From positions 930,001-994,000 of the forward strand of contig NZ_CP059275.1 in assembly GCF_013694365.1 (NCBI RefSeq): a stretch of DNA of 64,000 nucleotides, read 5' to 3'. A program made the translations under genes and the position numbers. This document shows positions 26,168 through 38,866 of the stretch, in pieces (within the stretch, counting starts at the first letter, position 1; the number at the start of each line of letters is the position of its first letter). The notes under the pieces were generated by a model. It was not told the origin of the DNA. It saw nothing but the letters and a program-made list of their open reading frames with translations, and did no database searches. This DNA is from Limosilactobacillus reuteri (lineage in GTDB: Bacteria; Bacillota; Bacilli; Lactobacillales; Lactobacillaceae).

Positions 26168-27163
26168 ATGAAAACTATTTATAATATTGTATATGCTACT
26201 GACGATACATTTGCTCCAGTCTTAGGAACTTCTTTGTTATCGTTATTAAGAAATAATAAGGAAGCTGAAAAAATAAATTTTTTTATTTTGGATAGTGGGA
26301 TTAGCAAAGAAAATAAACTTAGAATAGAAAAAATTTGTGATAATTTTGTTAATGCATCCCTGAATTGGATCAAAATAGAATCAATATCTAAAAAAATGGG
26401 AATTGATGTAAAAAATGATAGAGGATCATTTAGTCAATACTCTAGATTATTCATTGGGGACGTTTTGGATAATTCAGTAGAAAGAGTGTTGTATTTAGAC
26501 TGTGATACATTAATTCTTTCCTCACTGAAAGATCTTTGGAATATTGACCTTGAAGGAAATATAATTGCAGCATTAAAAGACGCATTTAGCAAGTACTATC
26601 GTAAAAATATTAATCTTGTAAATGATGATTTAATGTTTAATTCTGGAGTAATGCTTATCGATTTAAAAGCGTGGAGAGATAATAAAATTAAAGAAAAGGT
26701 AATTTCTTTTATAAGACAGCGCCATGGAAAAGTACAACAGGGGGATCAAGGAGTTCTTAATTCAGTGTTAAGTAACAAAACGTATGCCCTTGATCCTAGG
26801 TATAATCTCGTTTCTATTTTCTATGATTTAAATTATAGAGAAATAAAATTATATCGATCACCAGTTAATTTCTATTCAGAAAAGATAATAGCAAAAGCTA
26901 AAGAAAATCCAGTAATATTACATTTTACTAGTAGTTTTTACTCAATTCGGCCATGGTTTAAAAATAGCAATCACCAGTGTAAAAAAATATGGTTGAAGTT
27001 TTATCAAGAAACTCCATGGAAAAATCAACCTCTGCAAATAGAAATGAGTAAAAAGAAAAAATTAATTAATATTCTTTTTGAGTATGGATTAAAAGATACC
27101 GTTTTATTGGGTGCAGGAGTCTTTCAGAAATATGTAAGGCCATTAAAAAATAGATTTAATTAA
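26168..27163 (+). CDS. Family 8 glycosyltransferase
   Basis: 331 residues. IVYATDDTFAPVLGTSLLSLL at the N-terminus, VLYLDCDTLI with the DxD metal site (about 100-109), DLMFNSGVMLIDLKAW and QGDQGVLNSVL are typical GT8 blocks, as in galactosyl- or glucosyltransferases of the LgtC group. Donor sugar unknown. Confidence 0.87.
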   Translation: MKTIYNIVYATDDTFAPVLGTSLLSLLRNNKEAEKINFFILDSGISKENKLRIEKICDNFVNASLNWIKIESISKKMGIDVKNDRGSFSQYSRLFIGDVLDNSVERVLYLDCDTLILSSLKDLWNIDLEGNIIAALKDAFSKYYRKNINLVNDDLMFNSGVMLIDLKAWRDNKIKEKVISFIRQRHGKVQQGDQGVLNSVLSNKTYALDPRYNLVSIFYDLNYREIKLYRSPVNFYSEKIIAKAKENPVILHFTSSFYSIRPWFKNSNHQCKKIWLKFYQETPWKNQPLQIEMSKKKKLINILFEYGLKDTVLLGAGVFQKYVRPLKNRFN

Positions 27164-28204
<1,041 letters not shown>

Positions 28205-28786
28205 ATGGGAAAATTAAACGTTCAGACAACGAAATTACAAGACGTTAAAATTATTACACCAGCAGTTTTCGGTGATCACCGGGGCTTCTTTGAAGAAACA
28301 TACTCTGATCGGGACTTTAAGAACGCTGGCATTGATTTTAACTTTATTCAAGATAACCAGTCGCTTTCAACGCAGGCAGGTGTTCTTCGTGGCTTACACT
28401 TCCAACGGGGGAAGGCAGCGCAAACAAAATTAATCCGGGTCGTTACCGGTGCCGTTCTGGATGTGATTGTTGATTTACGAAAAGGTTCACCAACATACAA
28501 GCAATGGGAAGGTTATATCTTATCGGCAAGTAATCACCGTCAACTCCTGGTTCCGCGGGGCTTTGCGCATGGCTTCTTGACCTTAACTGATAATGTTAAC
28601 TTTGTTTACAAGTGCGATAACTATTACGATGCAGAAGCTGATGGGGGAATTTCCTTTAAGACGCCGGAATTAAACATTGACTGGCCAATTGAATTTGATA
28701 AGGCCATTACTTCCGAAAAGGATGCCGCACAACCAACCTTAACTGAATTTGAAAAAGATAACCCATTTGTTTATGGTGAAATTTAA
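28205..28786 (+). CDS. rfbC: dTDP-4-dehydrorhamnose 3,5-epimerase
   Basis: Cupin epimerase of rhamnose synthesis, 193 residues. DHRGFFEETYSDRDF, VLRGLHFQ with the catalytic His, VDLRKGSPTYKQWEG and VPRGFAHGFLTL are all present. Full length. Confidence 0.95.
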   Translation: MGKLNVQTTKLQDVKIITPAVFGDHRGFFEETYSDRDFKNAGIDFNFIQDNQSLSTQAGVLRGLHFQRGKAAQTKLIRVVTGAVLDVIVDLRKGSPTYKQWEGYILSASNHRQLLVPRGFAHGFLTLTDNVNFVYKCDNYYDAEADGGISFKTPELNIDWPIEFDKAITSEKDAAQPTLTEFEKDNPFVYGEI

Positions 28787-29656
28787 GTGAAAGGAATAAT
28801 TTTAGCCGGTGGATCAGGGACTCGTCTGTACCCAATTACGCGTGGTATTTCGAAACAATTGATTCCGGTTTATGATAAGCCGATGATTTATTATCCCTTA
28901 TCGACTTTGATGTTGGCTGGTATTAGAGACATTCTGGTGATTTCAACGCCCGAATATATGCCACTATTTCAAGACTTACTAGGAGATGGTACTAATTTAG
29001 GACTGAGCTTCTCTTATAAGGTTCAAGAAAAGCCCAATGGACTTGCCGAAGCTTTTATTCTCGGGGAAGACTTTATCGGTGATGATAGTGTCTGCTTGAT
29101 CCTAGGTGACAACATTTATTATGGCGCTGGTTTGTCTGAATTGGTTCAATCTGCAGCACAAAAAACTGATGGCGCCACGGTCTTTGGCTACCATGTCAAT
29201 GATCCAGAGCGTTTTGGCGTGGTCGACTTTGATGACCAGATGCATGCCTTATCGATTGAAGAAAAGCCGGCTCATCCTAAGAGTAATTATGCGGTGACTG
29301 GTCTTTACTTCTACGATAATCAAGTAGTTGATATTGCTAAAAATATCAAGCCATCAGATCGCGGCGAACTTGAAATTACTGATGTTAACAAGGAATACCT
29401 GCGTCAAGGCAAACTTGACGTCAAGTTAATGGGGCGTGGTTATGCCTGGTTAGATACCGGCACGCATGATTCAATGCTCGAAGCAGCCAACTTCATCGCC
29501 ACGATTGAAAAACGGCAAAACTTAAAGGTGGCTTCTTTAGAAGAAATTGCTTATCGGATGGGTTACATTAATAAAGACCAATTAGTTGAACTTGCTCAAC
29601 CATTAAAGAAAAATGACTATGGTCAATATTTATTACGGTTAGTACAACAGAACTAG
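28787..29656 (+). CDS. rfbA: Glucose-1-phosphate thymidylyltransferase
   Basis: First step of dTDP-L-rhamnose synthesis. GTG start, 289 residues. [20 protein letters not shown] (5-24), [12 protein letters not shown] and LGDNIYYG are the nucleotide and sugar-phosphate binding motifs. Complete. It forms a set with rfbC, rfbB and the distant rfbD. Confidence 0.95.
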   Translation: MKGIILAGGSGTRLYPITRGISKQLIPVYDKPMIYYPLSTLMLAGIRDILVISTPEYMPLFQDLLGDGTNLGLSFSYKVQEKPNGLAEAFILGEDFIGDDSVCLILGDNIYYGAGLSELVQSAAQKTDGATVFGYHVNDPERFGVVDFDDQMHALSIEEKPAHPKSNYAVTGLYFYDNQVVDIAKNIKPSDRGELEITDVNKEYLRQGKLDVKLMGRGYAWLDTGTHDSMLEAANFIATIEKRQNLKVASLEEIAYRMGYINKDQLVELAQPLKKNDYGQYLLRLVQQN

Positions 29657-30310
29657 TTGTTAGAAAGTAAGGCTGTCTCGCTCAATAAAGAGCAAATTAA
29701 ATCACGCTTTATGTATCACAGTATTAAACGGATCTTTGACTTTATGGCAGCTATATGCGGGGTTATAATTTTAAGTCCTGTAATGCTTGTTATCGCAATT
29801 TTAATTAAGGTTGAGGATCATGGTCCCGTTTTTTACAAACAAGTACGAGTAGGGAAAAACGGAAAGAAATTTAAAATGTACAAATTTAGGTCGATGTTTG
29901 TAAATGCCGATAAAATGTTATCTAAGCTAAAAGAACAGAATGACGTTGAAGGTCCAATGTTTAAAATGAAAGATGATCCACGGATAACTAAAGTGGGGCA
30001 TTTTATTCGTAAGCATAGTTTAGATGAATTACCGCAGTTTTTAAATGTAATCAAAGGTGATATGAGCTTAGTTGGGCCTCGACCACCGCTACCATCTGAA
30101 GTGGCAGAATACAGTGATTATGATAAACAACGGTTGTATGTTACTCCTGGATGTACAGGATTATGGCAAGCAACCGAACGAAATGAAGTTGGCTTTAGTG
30201 AAATGGTTCAATTAGATATTCAATATATTCAGCGTGCTAGTTTTATGTTTGACTTATGGATTATCTGGAAAACTGTTGAAATAATAATTAAACCAAATGG
30301 ATCTTATTAG
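29657..30310 (+). CDS. Undecaprenyl-phosphate sugar-1-phosphate priming transferase
   Basis: TTG start, 217 residues. One membrane helix (about 28-50), then the polyprenyl-phosphate hexose transferase core: VRVGKNGKKFKMYKFRSM, HSLDELPQFLNV and GDMSLVGPRPPLPSEV. It lacks the long multi-helix N-terminus of WbaP, so it is the short monotopic form. It starts each repeat unit on the lipid carrier. Confidence 0.9.
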   Translation: MLESKAVSLNKEQIKSRFMYHSIKRIFDFMAAICGVIILSPVMLVIAILIKVEDHGPVFYKQVRVGKNGKKFKMYKFRSMFVNADKMLSKLKEQNDVEGPMFKMKDDPRITKVGHFIRKHSLDELPQFLNVIKGDMSLVGPRPPLPSEVAEYSDYDKQRLYVTPGCTGLWQATERNEVGFSEMVQLDIQYIQRASFMFDLWIIWKTVEIIIKPNGSY

Positions 30311-31069
30311 ATGTCATTATTTCATCGAACACAACAACAATCAACAGATACCATGGATAATGGGGCCAAATTGATTACCGTTGCTCATCCGAAGAGCCCA
30401 ATTTCCGAACAGTTTCGGACGATTCGGACCAATATTAATTTTATGGCGATTGATAAGCCGATTAAGACCTTAGCCATGACTTCCGCCAATGTAAGTGAAG
30501 GGAAGTCAACAGTGACGGATAATGTTGCTGTAGTTTGGGCACAGACTGGTCAAAAGGTATTGTTAATCGATTCTGATTTGCGGCGACCAACCCTTCATGC
30601 AACTTTTAACAAGAGTAATCAACACGGGTTAACAACGATCCTAACTAGTGGTACTAATTCCGTTGATTTACGCGAAATTATCCAACCTAGTGGGGTTGAT
30701 AACCTTGATATCTTAACCGCCGGTCCGATTCCACCTAATCCCGCGGAATTATTAAACTCACAACGAATGAAAACATTACTGGATACAGTTAAAGGTATTT
30801 ACGATATGGTCATCGTGGATGTGCCACCAATGTTAGAAGTTACTGATACGCAAATCCTTTCACGTCACCTAGATGCGGTTATCTTAGTTGTAAAGCAGGG
30901 ACAAACCCAAAAATTAGCCGTTAAACGGGCAGTTGAATTATTAAACTTAGCACACGCTAATTTGTTAGGTTATGTAATGAATGATGTCAATTCTGAAGGC
31001 GATGCGGCTTATGGATATGGTTATGGCTACGGTTATGGCTACGGTTATGGAGAAGATGCAGGTAAATAA
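30311..31069 (+). CDS. Bacterial tyrosine kinase of polysaccharide synthesis (CpsD/EpsD type)
   Basis: 252 residues. Walker A SANVSEGKST (58-67), Walker A' LLIDSDLRRP (84-93) and Walker B MVIVDVPP. The C-terminus is a tyrosine cluster made of seven Tyr-Gly pairs (234-247), the autophosphorylation tail. Works with the Wzz-like partner listed next to control chain length and export. Confidence 0.93.
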   Translation: MSLFHRTQQQSTDTMDNGAKLITVAHPKSPISEQFRTIRTNINFMAIDKPIKTLAMTSANVSEGKSTVTDNVAVVWAQTGQKVLLIDSDLRRPTLHATFNKSNQHGLTTILTSGTNSVDLREIIQPSGVDNLDILTAGPIPPNPAELLNSQRMKTLLDTVKGIYDMVIVDVPPMLEVTDTQILSRHLDAVILVVKQGQTQKLAVKRAVELLNLAHANLLGYVMNDVNSEGDAAYGYGYGYGYGYGYGEDAGK

Positions 31070-31945
31070 GTGAATAGTTCACAACAAACAGCGAATAATA
31101 CAATTGATCTGCATCGGTTAATGATGCTCTGTCGTAAACATATTAAGATGTTAATTATCTGGACATTACTGGCCGGAGTACTGGGGTATGTCGTCGCCCA
31201 GTTCGTCGTGGTACCAAAGTATACAGCGACAACCGAAATCTTAGTTAACCAAAAGCATGAAAATAACGATAACGGTCAGGCCTATAATAATCAGCAAGCG
31301 GATATCCAAATGATTAATACCTATAAGGATATCATTACGAACCAAGTGATTTTGAGTAAGGCTAGTAAGCAACTGAAAAATCCAGTTCGTGTTATCAAGC
31401 CTGCTCAACCAGCAGAATATCGGCGTAATGCGGATGGTACGCGTCGACTAATTAAAGAAGCCCAACCGGCGGTTGTTGAACGTGGCGGCAAGAGCTATAA
31501 CCTCTCAAGTGATGAATTAAAAAAGGCCATTAGTGTTTCAACTCAGCAAAATTCACAAGTGTTTTCACTTCAAGTTAAAACTGATGATCCGCAAGAATCG
31601 GCAGTGGTTGCTAATACCGTTGCTAATGTCTTTAAGCAACAAATCAAGAAGATCATGAGTGTTAACAATGTGACAATTGTTTCCCGGGCAAGCACACCAG
31701 ATGAACCATCGTTCCCGAATAAGAAGTTATTCGCCTTAGCTGGTGCTGTATTAGGTTTGATCCTCAGTTTCTTATACATCCTAATCGGCGACTTAATGGA
31801 TACTAGTGTGCACGATGATGATTACCTTACTAATGAAGTTGGCTTAACTAATCTGGGCCATGTGAACCATATTGAGATGAGTCGGGACTTTAAAATTAAT
31901 AATCAAGAAAGTCGGCGCCAAAACAACGGTAATCGACGGGTCTAA
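31070..31945 (+). CDS. Chain-length regulator / kinase modulator (Wzz, CpsC type)
   Basis: GTG start, 291 residues. Two transmembrane helices (about 30-50 and 222-243) enclose an extracellular helical domain; PSFPNKKLFALAGAVLGLIL is the usual proline-rich border of the second helix. The short cytoplasmic end should activate the CpsD kinase. Confidence 0.9.
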   Translation: MNSSQQTANNTIDLHRLMMLCRKHIKMLIIWTLLAGVLGYVVAQFVVVPKYTATTEILVNQKHENNDNGQAYNNQQADIQMINTYKDIITNQVILSKASKQLKNPVRVIKPAQPAEYRRNADGTRRLIKEAQPAVVERGGKSYNLSSDELKKAISVSTQQNSQVFSLQVKTDDPQESAVVANTVANVFKQQIKKIMSVNNVTIVSRASTPDEPSFPNKKLFALAGAVLGLILSFLYILIGDLMDTSVHDDDYLTNEVGLTNLGHVNHIEMSRDFKINNQESRRQNNGNRRV

Positions 31946-32950
31946 ATGTCAGACGAAAATAATCGACCCTTGAATAATAATAATGATGATGGTATGCAAC
32001 GACAGGAACATCACCATCATCACCATAGACATCATCGGCGACACCGGGGATGGAAGATCTTCTGGTCAGTTGTGGGGATATTAGTCCTCGTAGCCCTGTT
32101 CTTTGCGGGGATGGCATGGCACAACCTAAAATCAACGACTGATGATATGTATAGTAGTGCGGGTGCTACCAAGTCACGGGATGCGCAAAAGGTGCTTGAC
32201 CAAAAGAAACCCGTTTCAATCCTCCTGTTAGGAACTGATACTGGGGCGCTTGGTCGGGACTATAAGGGTCGGACGGATACGATCATGGTAATGACCTTAA
32301 ATCCAAAGACAAAGACCACTACGATTGTTAGTCTTCCCCGGGATATGAAGGTTAACTTACCAGATTATCCGCAATATTCACCAGCAAAGATCAATGCTGC
32401 TTATACTTATGGGGGAGTCAAGGAATCGATTAATACAATCCAAGACCACTTCAATATCCCAATTGACTACTATGTGTTAGTTAACATGGGTGGTTTGGAA
32501 AAGGCAATCAACCAAGTCGGTGGGGTTGATGTCAAGTCCCCATTGACGTTTGATTATGAAGGCTATCACTTTGAAAAGGGTGAGACCTACCATATGAACG
32601 GAAAAAAAGCCCTTCAATTCAGTCGGATGCGATACGACGATCCTGATGGCGACTATGGCCGACAACAACGACAACGGTTAGTAATTATGGCCTTGCTTAA
32701 GAAGTCCGTTTCATATAAGACAGTCCTTAACCGATCATTCTTACGGTCAGTATCTGATAACTCACAAACTGATCTAACCTTCAATGATATGATGCGGTTA
32801 GCGCAAAGCTATCGTGATACAAACGAACACATCGTTCAAGATCATGCGCAAGGACGAGGTCAAAATGAAGATGGTCAAGCCTTTGAGGTGGTGCCGACGA
32901 GTGAGCAACAACGGATCACCAACTTGTTACAAAATAGTCTAAAAAATTAA
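31946..32950 (+). CDS. LytR-CpsA-Psr (LCP) family cell wall ligase
   Basis: 334 residues. Cytoplasmic N-terminus with six consecutive His (22-27) and more His/Arg up to 33, a transmembrane helix (about 37-58), then the LCP domain: LLLGTDTGALGRDYKGRTDTI, SLPRDMKVNLP, INAAYTYGG and FSRMRYDDPDGDYGRQQRQ. LCP enzymes transfer polymer from lipid carrier to peptidoglycan. Natively this is probably the first gene of the polysaccharide operon. Confidence 0.92.
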   Translation: MSDENNRPLNNNNDDGMQRQEHHHHHHRHHRRHRGWKIFWSVVGILVLVALFFAGMAWHNLKSTTDDMYSSAGATKSRDAQKVLDQKKPVSILLLGTDTGALGRDYKGRTDTIMVMTLNPKTKTTTIVSLPRDMKVNLPDYPQYSPAKINAAYTYGGVKESINTIQDHFNIPIDYYVLVNMGGLEKAINQVGGVDVKSPLTFDYEGYHFEKGETYHMNGKKALQFSRMRYDDPDGDYGRQQRQRLVIMALLKKSVSYKTVLNRSFLRSVSDNSQTDLTFNDMMRLAQSYRDTNEHIVQDHAQGRGQNEDGQAFEVVPTSEQQRITNLLQNSLKN

Positions 32951-33058
32951 ATGGATGACTTCGCTAACCGAGTTTCCACGCAGATTGTTGAACCCGAAAA
33001 AGATGCTAGTATGTCAAAGCTGATAAAGTATAATGAGAAGCTTAATGAATATATGTAA
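32951..33058 (+). CDS. Hypothetical protein, 35 aa
   Basis: Starts MDDFANRVSTQIVEPEKDAS; short, charged. Supported only by its exact placement between neighbours. Confidence 0.35.
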   Translation: MDDFANRVSTQIVEPEKDASMSKLIKYNEKLNEYM

Positions 33059-33202
33059 TTGATTGCCAAACTCAACCACCATTTGAGTGACCGGCAGATT
33101 GCAGATGAGTACAGTGTCAGCCGGGCAGCCGTTTCGCAATGGCGGCGCGGAGTAATTACCCGTGCCCACCAGCTTCGTGCTAAAATGAAAGGAGAGTTTT
33201 GA
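33059..33202 (+). CDS. Small helix-turn-helix protein, 47 aa
   Basis: TTG start. LSDRQIADEYSVSRAAVSQWRRG (residues 9-31) is a clear helix-turn-helix of the XRE/Cro or resolvase kind. The gene ends AAAGGAGAGTTTTGA, a ribosome site just ahead of the GTG at 33203, so the order of these two may be native. Target unknown. Confidence 0.55.
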   Translation: MIAKLNHHLSDRQIADEYSVSRAAVSQWRRGVITRAHQLRAKMKGEF

Positions 33203-33439
33203 GTGGAAAAACATGAAATCGACCATCAAGCTAAGTGGCTCCATATTAAATATGATGGCGAAGATCGTGATGATGAGTGCGTTAATGAGCTTAGCATTTA
33301 TCAGAACGCTGACGAGCCTGAGCTGCAAATGCTGGTGTCAAATATTGATTTTGATAATATCAGCCATGATAATACTTTTACACTGACAAAAGAGGATGCG
33401 AAGATATTGATTGAGTATTTAAAAGATTGGATTAACTAA
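33203..33439 (+). CDS. Hypothetical acidic protein, 78 aa
   Basis: GTG start with AAAGGAG eight bases before it, inside the preceding gene. Acidic, probably alpha/beta; ends TKEDAKILIEYLKDWIN. Possibly a partner of the small regulator before it. Not recognised. Confidence 0.5.
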   Translation: MEKHEIDHQAKWLHIKYDGEDRDDECVNELSIYQNADEPELQMLVSNIDFDNISHDNTFTLTKEDAKILIEYLKDWIN

Positions 33440-33943
33440 ATGAAAATGAAAACACCGGTTCAGATGACTGATGATTTGGCACGCTTTATTAAGGAAAACC
33501 GGGAAGACGCGGCTTATCCTCATGAATCACTCTATGTTGATTTGTTAGAACAGTGGAAAGTTTTAAGTCGTTATCAGTTAGAATACGCTGATAAGGAAAG
33601 TAAACGCCTTTATAATGCCTACTGGAACTCCATGGCACGGTGGTATGAGGTTTTTAATAACGAACGGAACCACTTATTAGAGCCAACTGCTGTGCCAAGC
33701 GAGGATTTAATGGACTTCTATGCTGGTTTGATTGAAGACCTCATGGATCACGTCCTTGATTTGGTACCACCATCGCCCCATTCGACGATTATTAAATTAA
33801 CTGACTTCCGGGTTTTGTTGAGTAACGAGTTACAAAAAATTACCCAACTTGACCTCGAGATTCAAGGTCCGATTGACTTTGCGATGATCATGGATTATTG
33901 GAAGATGTTGGGTGAAAGTTTTGATCGGGAAAAGATCAAGTAA
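33440..33943 (+). CDS. Hypothetical protein, 167 aa
   Basis: Helical, soluble, rich in Tyr and Trp (YNAYWNSMARWYEVFNNER). No catalytic motif recognised. Codon use is like the core genes that follow. Confidence 0.55.
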   Translation: MKMKTPVQMTDDLARFIKENREDAAYPHESLYVDLLEQWKVLSRYQLEYADKESKRLYNAYWNSMARWYEVFNNERNHLLEPTAVPSEDLMDFYAGLIEDLMDHVLDLVPPSPHSTIIKLTDFRVLLSNELQKITQLDLEIQGPIDFAMIMDYWKMLGESFDREKIK

Positions 33944-35446
<1,503 letters not shown>

Positions 35447-35632
35447 ATGCCATTAGTTCATATTGACTTGATTGAAGGCCGGACCGATGAGCAGTTAAAG
35501 GCTCTCGTAAAGGATGTTACAGCAGCAATTTCAAAGGATGCCAACGTTCCTGCCGAACGGGTGCATATCGTGTTGAATGAGATGCGCAAAGACCGCTATA
35601 GTGTAGCTGGTAAGATGGTCAGCGACAAGTAA
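35447..35632 (+). CDS. 4-oxalocrotonate tautomerase family enzyme
   Basis: 61 residues, the family's size. Starts MPLVHIDL, so the catalytic Pro is exposed after Met removal; GRTDEQLKALVKDVTAAI and VPAERVHIVLNEM follow as usual. Physiological substrate unknown in lactobacilli. Confidence 0.9.
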   Translation: MPLVHIDLIEGRTDEQLKALVKDVTAAISKDANVPAERVHIVLNEMRKDRYSVAGKMVSDK

Positions 35633-37462
35633 ATGCAACAATTATCACTGTTAATCGTTATGTTAGCGGCGTTAATTATTCCTATTATTATGGCGCGGTT
35701 TAAGGTTTCCTCAATTCCGACCGCCATTGCTGAGATTATCACGGGGATTATTCTGGGAAAAAGTTTCTTAAATATCGTTAACCCCAACTGGACCCTCAAT
35801 ATGATGTCGTCGATGGGGGTTATTATGTTAATGTTTTTGTCCGGGATGGAGATCAATTTTGACCTGTTCCGCAAAACGCCCGGGAAAAAGCGTGATAGTA
35901 AGTCGCCGGTAATTATGGCTTCACAGGCATTTGGCCTCATTGTTATTTCTTCATTTGTGATTGCCTTAATTATTAGCAGTTTGCACTTATTTAGCGATAT
36001 TTTGTTAGCAACAATTATTTTTTCAACCGTCGCCCTCGGAGTTGTTATCGCGACGTTAAAGGAAAAGGATATTTTACAAAAGCCAGTGGGGCAGACCCTA
36101 CTACTGACGGCGGTCTTAGGGGAAGTGGTCCCGATGCTTGCATTGACCTTCTATGCATCCATTAATGGGGGTAATGCCAAGCGCTTGGGCTTAATTGTCT
36201 TCCTTTTCTTGGCAGCTTTTTTCCTCTTGCGGCGGTTTAAGCAACCGTTTATTTGGTTTAATAAAATTTCCAAATCAACCACTCAACTTGATATTCGGTT
36301 AGCTTTCTTCTTGATCTTTGCCTTAGTAACAATCGCCGAAACGGTGGGAGCAGAAAATATCCTGGGAGCCTTCCTAGCCGGGATGGTCATGAAACTGCTT
36401 GAACCAAGTGAAGCAACTGAAGACCGGTTAAACTCAATTGGTTATGGTTTCCTGATTCCGTTCTTCTTTATCATGACGGGTGACCGCCTTGACTTGAAGA
36501 ATTTATTTGCTAACCACCAAGCGCTAGCCCTGATTCCGATTTTGGTCATCGGCTTTTTACTTGCTAAATTGCCAACCATGTTTATTTATCGGCGGCGTTT
36601 TAAGCCCCGTAATTCATTTGCCGGCAGCTTTTTAGTAGCGACAACGATTACCTTGGTATTACCAACCTTGCAAGTTGCGCGGAATTTGCATGTAATTACT
36701 GGTGCGCAATCGGATGCCTTTACATTGGCCGCCGTGATTATCTGTATCATTGCGCCAATCGTCTTCAATTCAATGTATAAGCTTGAAAAATCTGATTTGA
36801 TCAAGCAAAAGGTTAATTTTATCGGAACCAACACCTTAACTGTTCCAATTTCTCAACAATTATATAAGAACTGGTATGACGTACGGATGGTTACGGACAA
36901 TGAAAATAACTTCAAGACCTATAATAGTCAGGTGAAGCATTTAGAGTATCTCCCGACTCTTGACGCGGAGACCCTGGAGCAGGGAGGCTACTTTGATTGT
37001 GATATTGTTGTTGTTGGGTTCTTAAATGATCATAAGTCAGCGCGTTTAGCTCAGATCGCCAAAGAGCATGGGGTAAAACGGGTTATTGCCAGTCAAAATA
37101 ATCCCCGTCTTGATCCCAAAGATGTTAGTGCTCTTCGGGAAAAAGGGATTGAGATCTTTAATAGTTTCAATGTTCAAAGCAGTGTCCTGCGGGCCTTGAT
37201 TGAATCACCATTGATCTTGCGGATGCTGACCGATACTGAAGCCGGACTATACGAAGCAACCGTCCTTAATTCACGTTATACTGGACGTGAACTGCATACA
37301 TTGCCATTTGTTAATGATATTACGATTAGTCGGATTTTCCGGAAGCGCAAGCCAATCGATCCGCATGGTGATACGATTATCGAGTATGGTGATCATATCC
37401 TCTTTACGGGGGACCGGAAAGCAGCCGAAGAGGTTCGTGAAGCCTTGCGCGGCGTTAATTAA
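35633..37462 (+). CDS. CPA2-type cation:proton antiporter with RCK regulatory domains
   Basis: 609 residues. About 12 transmembrane helices (1-380) of the Na_H_Exchanger fold, with GAENILGAFLAGMVMKLL, then a cytoplasmic TrkA-N-like domain (CDIVVVGFLNDHKSARLAQIAK, about 460-480) and a TrkA-C-like end (TGRELHTLPF to GDHILFTGDRKAAEEV). Exports cations or K+ in exchange for protons; the ion is not certain. Confidence 0.88.
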   Translation: MQQLSLLIVMLAALIIPIIMARFKVSSIPTAIAEIITGIILGKSFLNIVNPNWTLNMMSSMGVIMLMFLSGMEINFDLFRKTPGKKRDSKSPVIMASQAFGLIVISSFVIALIISSLHLFSDILLATIIFSTVALGVVIATLKEKDILQKPVGQTLLLTAVLGEVVPMLALTFYASINGGNAKRLGLIVFLFLAAFFLLRRFKQPFIWFNKISKSTTQLDIRLAFFLIFALVTIAETVGAENILGAFLAGMVMKLLEPSEATEDRLNSIGYGFLIPFFFIMTGDRLDLKNLFANHQALALIPILVIGFLLAKLPTMFIYRRRFKPRNSFAGSFLVATTITLVLPTLQVARNLHVITGAQSDAFTLAAVIICIIAPIVFNSMYKLEKSDLIKQKVNFIGTNTLTVPISQQLYKNWYDVRMVTDNENNFKTYNSQVKHLEYLPTLDAETLEQGGYFDCDIVVVGFLNDHKSARLAQIAKEHGVKRVIASQNNPRLDPKDVSALREKGIEIFNSFNVQSSVLRALIESPLILRMLTDTEAGLYEATVLNSRYTGRELHTLPFVNDITISRIFRKRKPIDPHGDTIIEYGDHILFTGDRKAAEEVREALRGVN

Positions 37463-38866
37463 ATGGGGAATAAATTAACTGCATGTACAAGTATATTAAT
37501 TGGAAAGGATGCTAGTATCGACGGCACGATCATGATTGGTCGAAATGAAGATGCTAAGGCTGCCTGGCCCAAGCACATGGTTGTTCACCAGCGTGGCGAA
37601 ATGCCCAACCACTTCATCTCTAAGGATACCCGTTTAGAGATTGACTTGCCAGAAGAAAGCGCTCGGTATACGGCTACTCCCGAATGGACAGATAAAGATG
37701 GTTTATTTGAAGAAGACGGGATTAATGAATATGATGTGGCAATGAGCGCAACCGAAAGTGCTTATTCTAATCCCCTCGTCTTGGGCTATGATCCGCTAGT
37801 TGAAAATGGGTTAAATGAAGAAGCGATGATCACCGTGGTGCTACCATATGTTAAGACGGCACGTGAAGGAGTCCAACGCCTTGGTAACTTGATCGCGAAG
37901 TACGGAACCGGCGAAACAAACGGGGTACTTTTCGCCGATAATGATGAAGCATGGTACTTCGAAACCGGAGCAGGTCACTACTGGGTTGCGCAACGGATTC
38001 CGGATGATTCATACGCGGTGGTCGCCAACCAACTGGCAATTCAAGAAATTGACTTTAATGATACGAATAATTTCATGTTCCATCCCGGAATTCAAGAATT
38101 TGTTGAGAAGCATGACTTAAACCCTGATCCATCGACTTTCAATTTCCGTAAAATCTTCGGGACAGCTGACCGGTCAGATGCGATTTACTCTGAACCGCGG
38201 GTATGGGTTGGTCATCAAATGTTTAGCCCCCGGCAAGCAACGGACGAGACACCGGAATCCACTGAATTGCCATTTATCATGAAACCGGATCATAAGTTAT
38301 CGATTTTTGATGCCCAGAACTATCTCAGTAACCACTATGAGGGAACCGAATTCGATCCCCTTGGTCACAGTGAACATGCCCATAAGTACCGGCCAATCAG
38401 TTTAGCTAAGACCCAAGAGTCACATATTTTACAGATGAACCGACCGGGTGCTAATATTCACTGGTTAGCAATGGGGGTCGCTGCCGAAAGTACCTATGTG
38501 CCATTCTTCAACGGCATTACCGATACGCCTGCCCCGTACAAGCGTGGGAAGCTACCGGCTCAGCTCAACTCTGCTTACTGGATTTTCAAGCATGCCAGTG
38601 TGCTAGTTGACAGCCACCTACACGATTTTCTTCCATTATTACGGGATGTTCAGAAGGAACGAAACGCCGCGGCCATTAAGATGATTGCGGAAACTGATCG
38701 TCGCCTCCCAAGCCTCAAAGGAGAAGCACGAGCAACCTTCTTAACGCGGCAAAGTGACGACTATGCGACCGATACTTTGAATGCTTATAAGAAGTTAAGC
38801 CTTGAATTGATTACCAGGATGACTGATTATTGTGAATTAAACTTTAATACAGATGAGAATCTGTAA
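37463..38866 (+). CDS. pepD: C69-family dipeptidase
   Basis: Ntn-hydrolase that cuts dipeptides, 467 residues. N-terminal ACTSILIGKDAS with the nucleophile Cys8, GRNEDAKAAWPKH, and YETGAGHYW-like ETGAGHYWVAQR block. Cytoplasmic; no signal peptide. Several pepD paralogs are common in lactobacilli. Confidence 0.9.
   Translation: MGNKLTACTSILIGKDASIDGTIMIGRNEDAKAAWPKHMVVHQRGEMPNHFISKDTRLEIDLPEESARYTATPEWTDKDGLFEEDGINEYDVAMSATESAYSNPLVLGYDPLVENGLNEEAMITVVLPYVKTAREGVQRLGNLIAKYGTGETNGVLFADNDEAWYFETGAGHYWVAQRIPDDSYAVVANQLAIQEIDFNDTNNFMFHPGIQEFVEKHDLNPDPSTFNFRKIFGTADRSDAIYSEPRVWVGHQMFSPRQATDETPESTELPFIMKPDHKLSIFDAQNYLSNHYEGTEFDPLGHSEHAHKYRPISLAKTQESHILQMNRPGANIHWLAMGVAAESTYVPFFNGITDTPAPYKRGKLPAQLNSAYWIFKHASVLVDSHLHDFLPLLRDVQKERNAAAIKMIAETDRRLPSLKGEARATFLTRQSDDYATDTLNAYKKLSLELITRMTDYCELNFNTDENL

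Noticed and set aside
31946..32950. His-tag from cloning in the LCP gene
   Set aside because: The His run is inside a longer His/Arg-rich natural N-terminus with mixed codons and no vector sequence.
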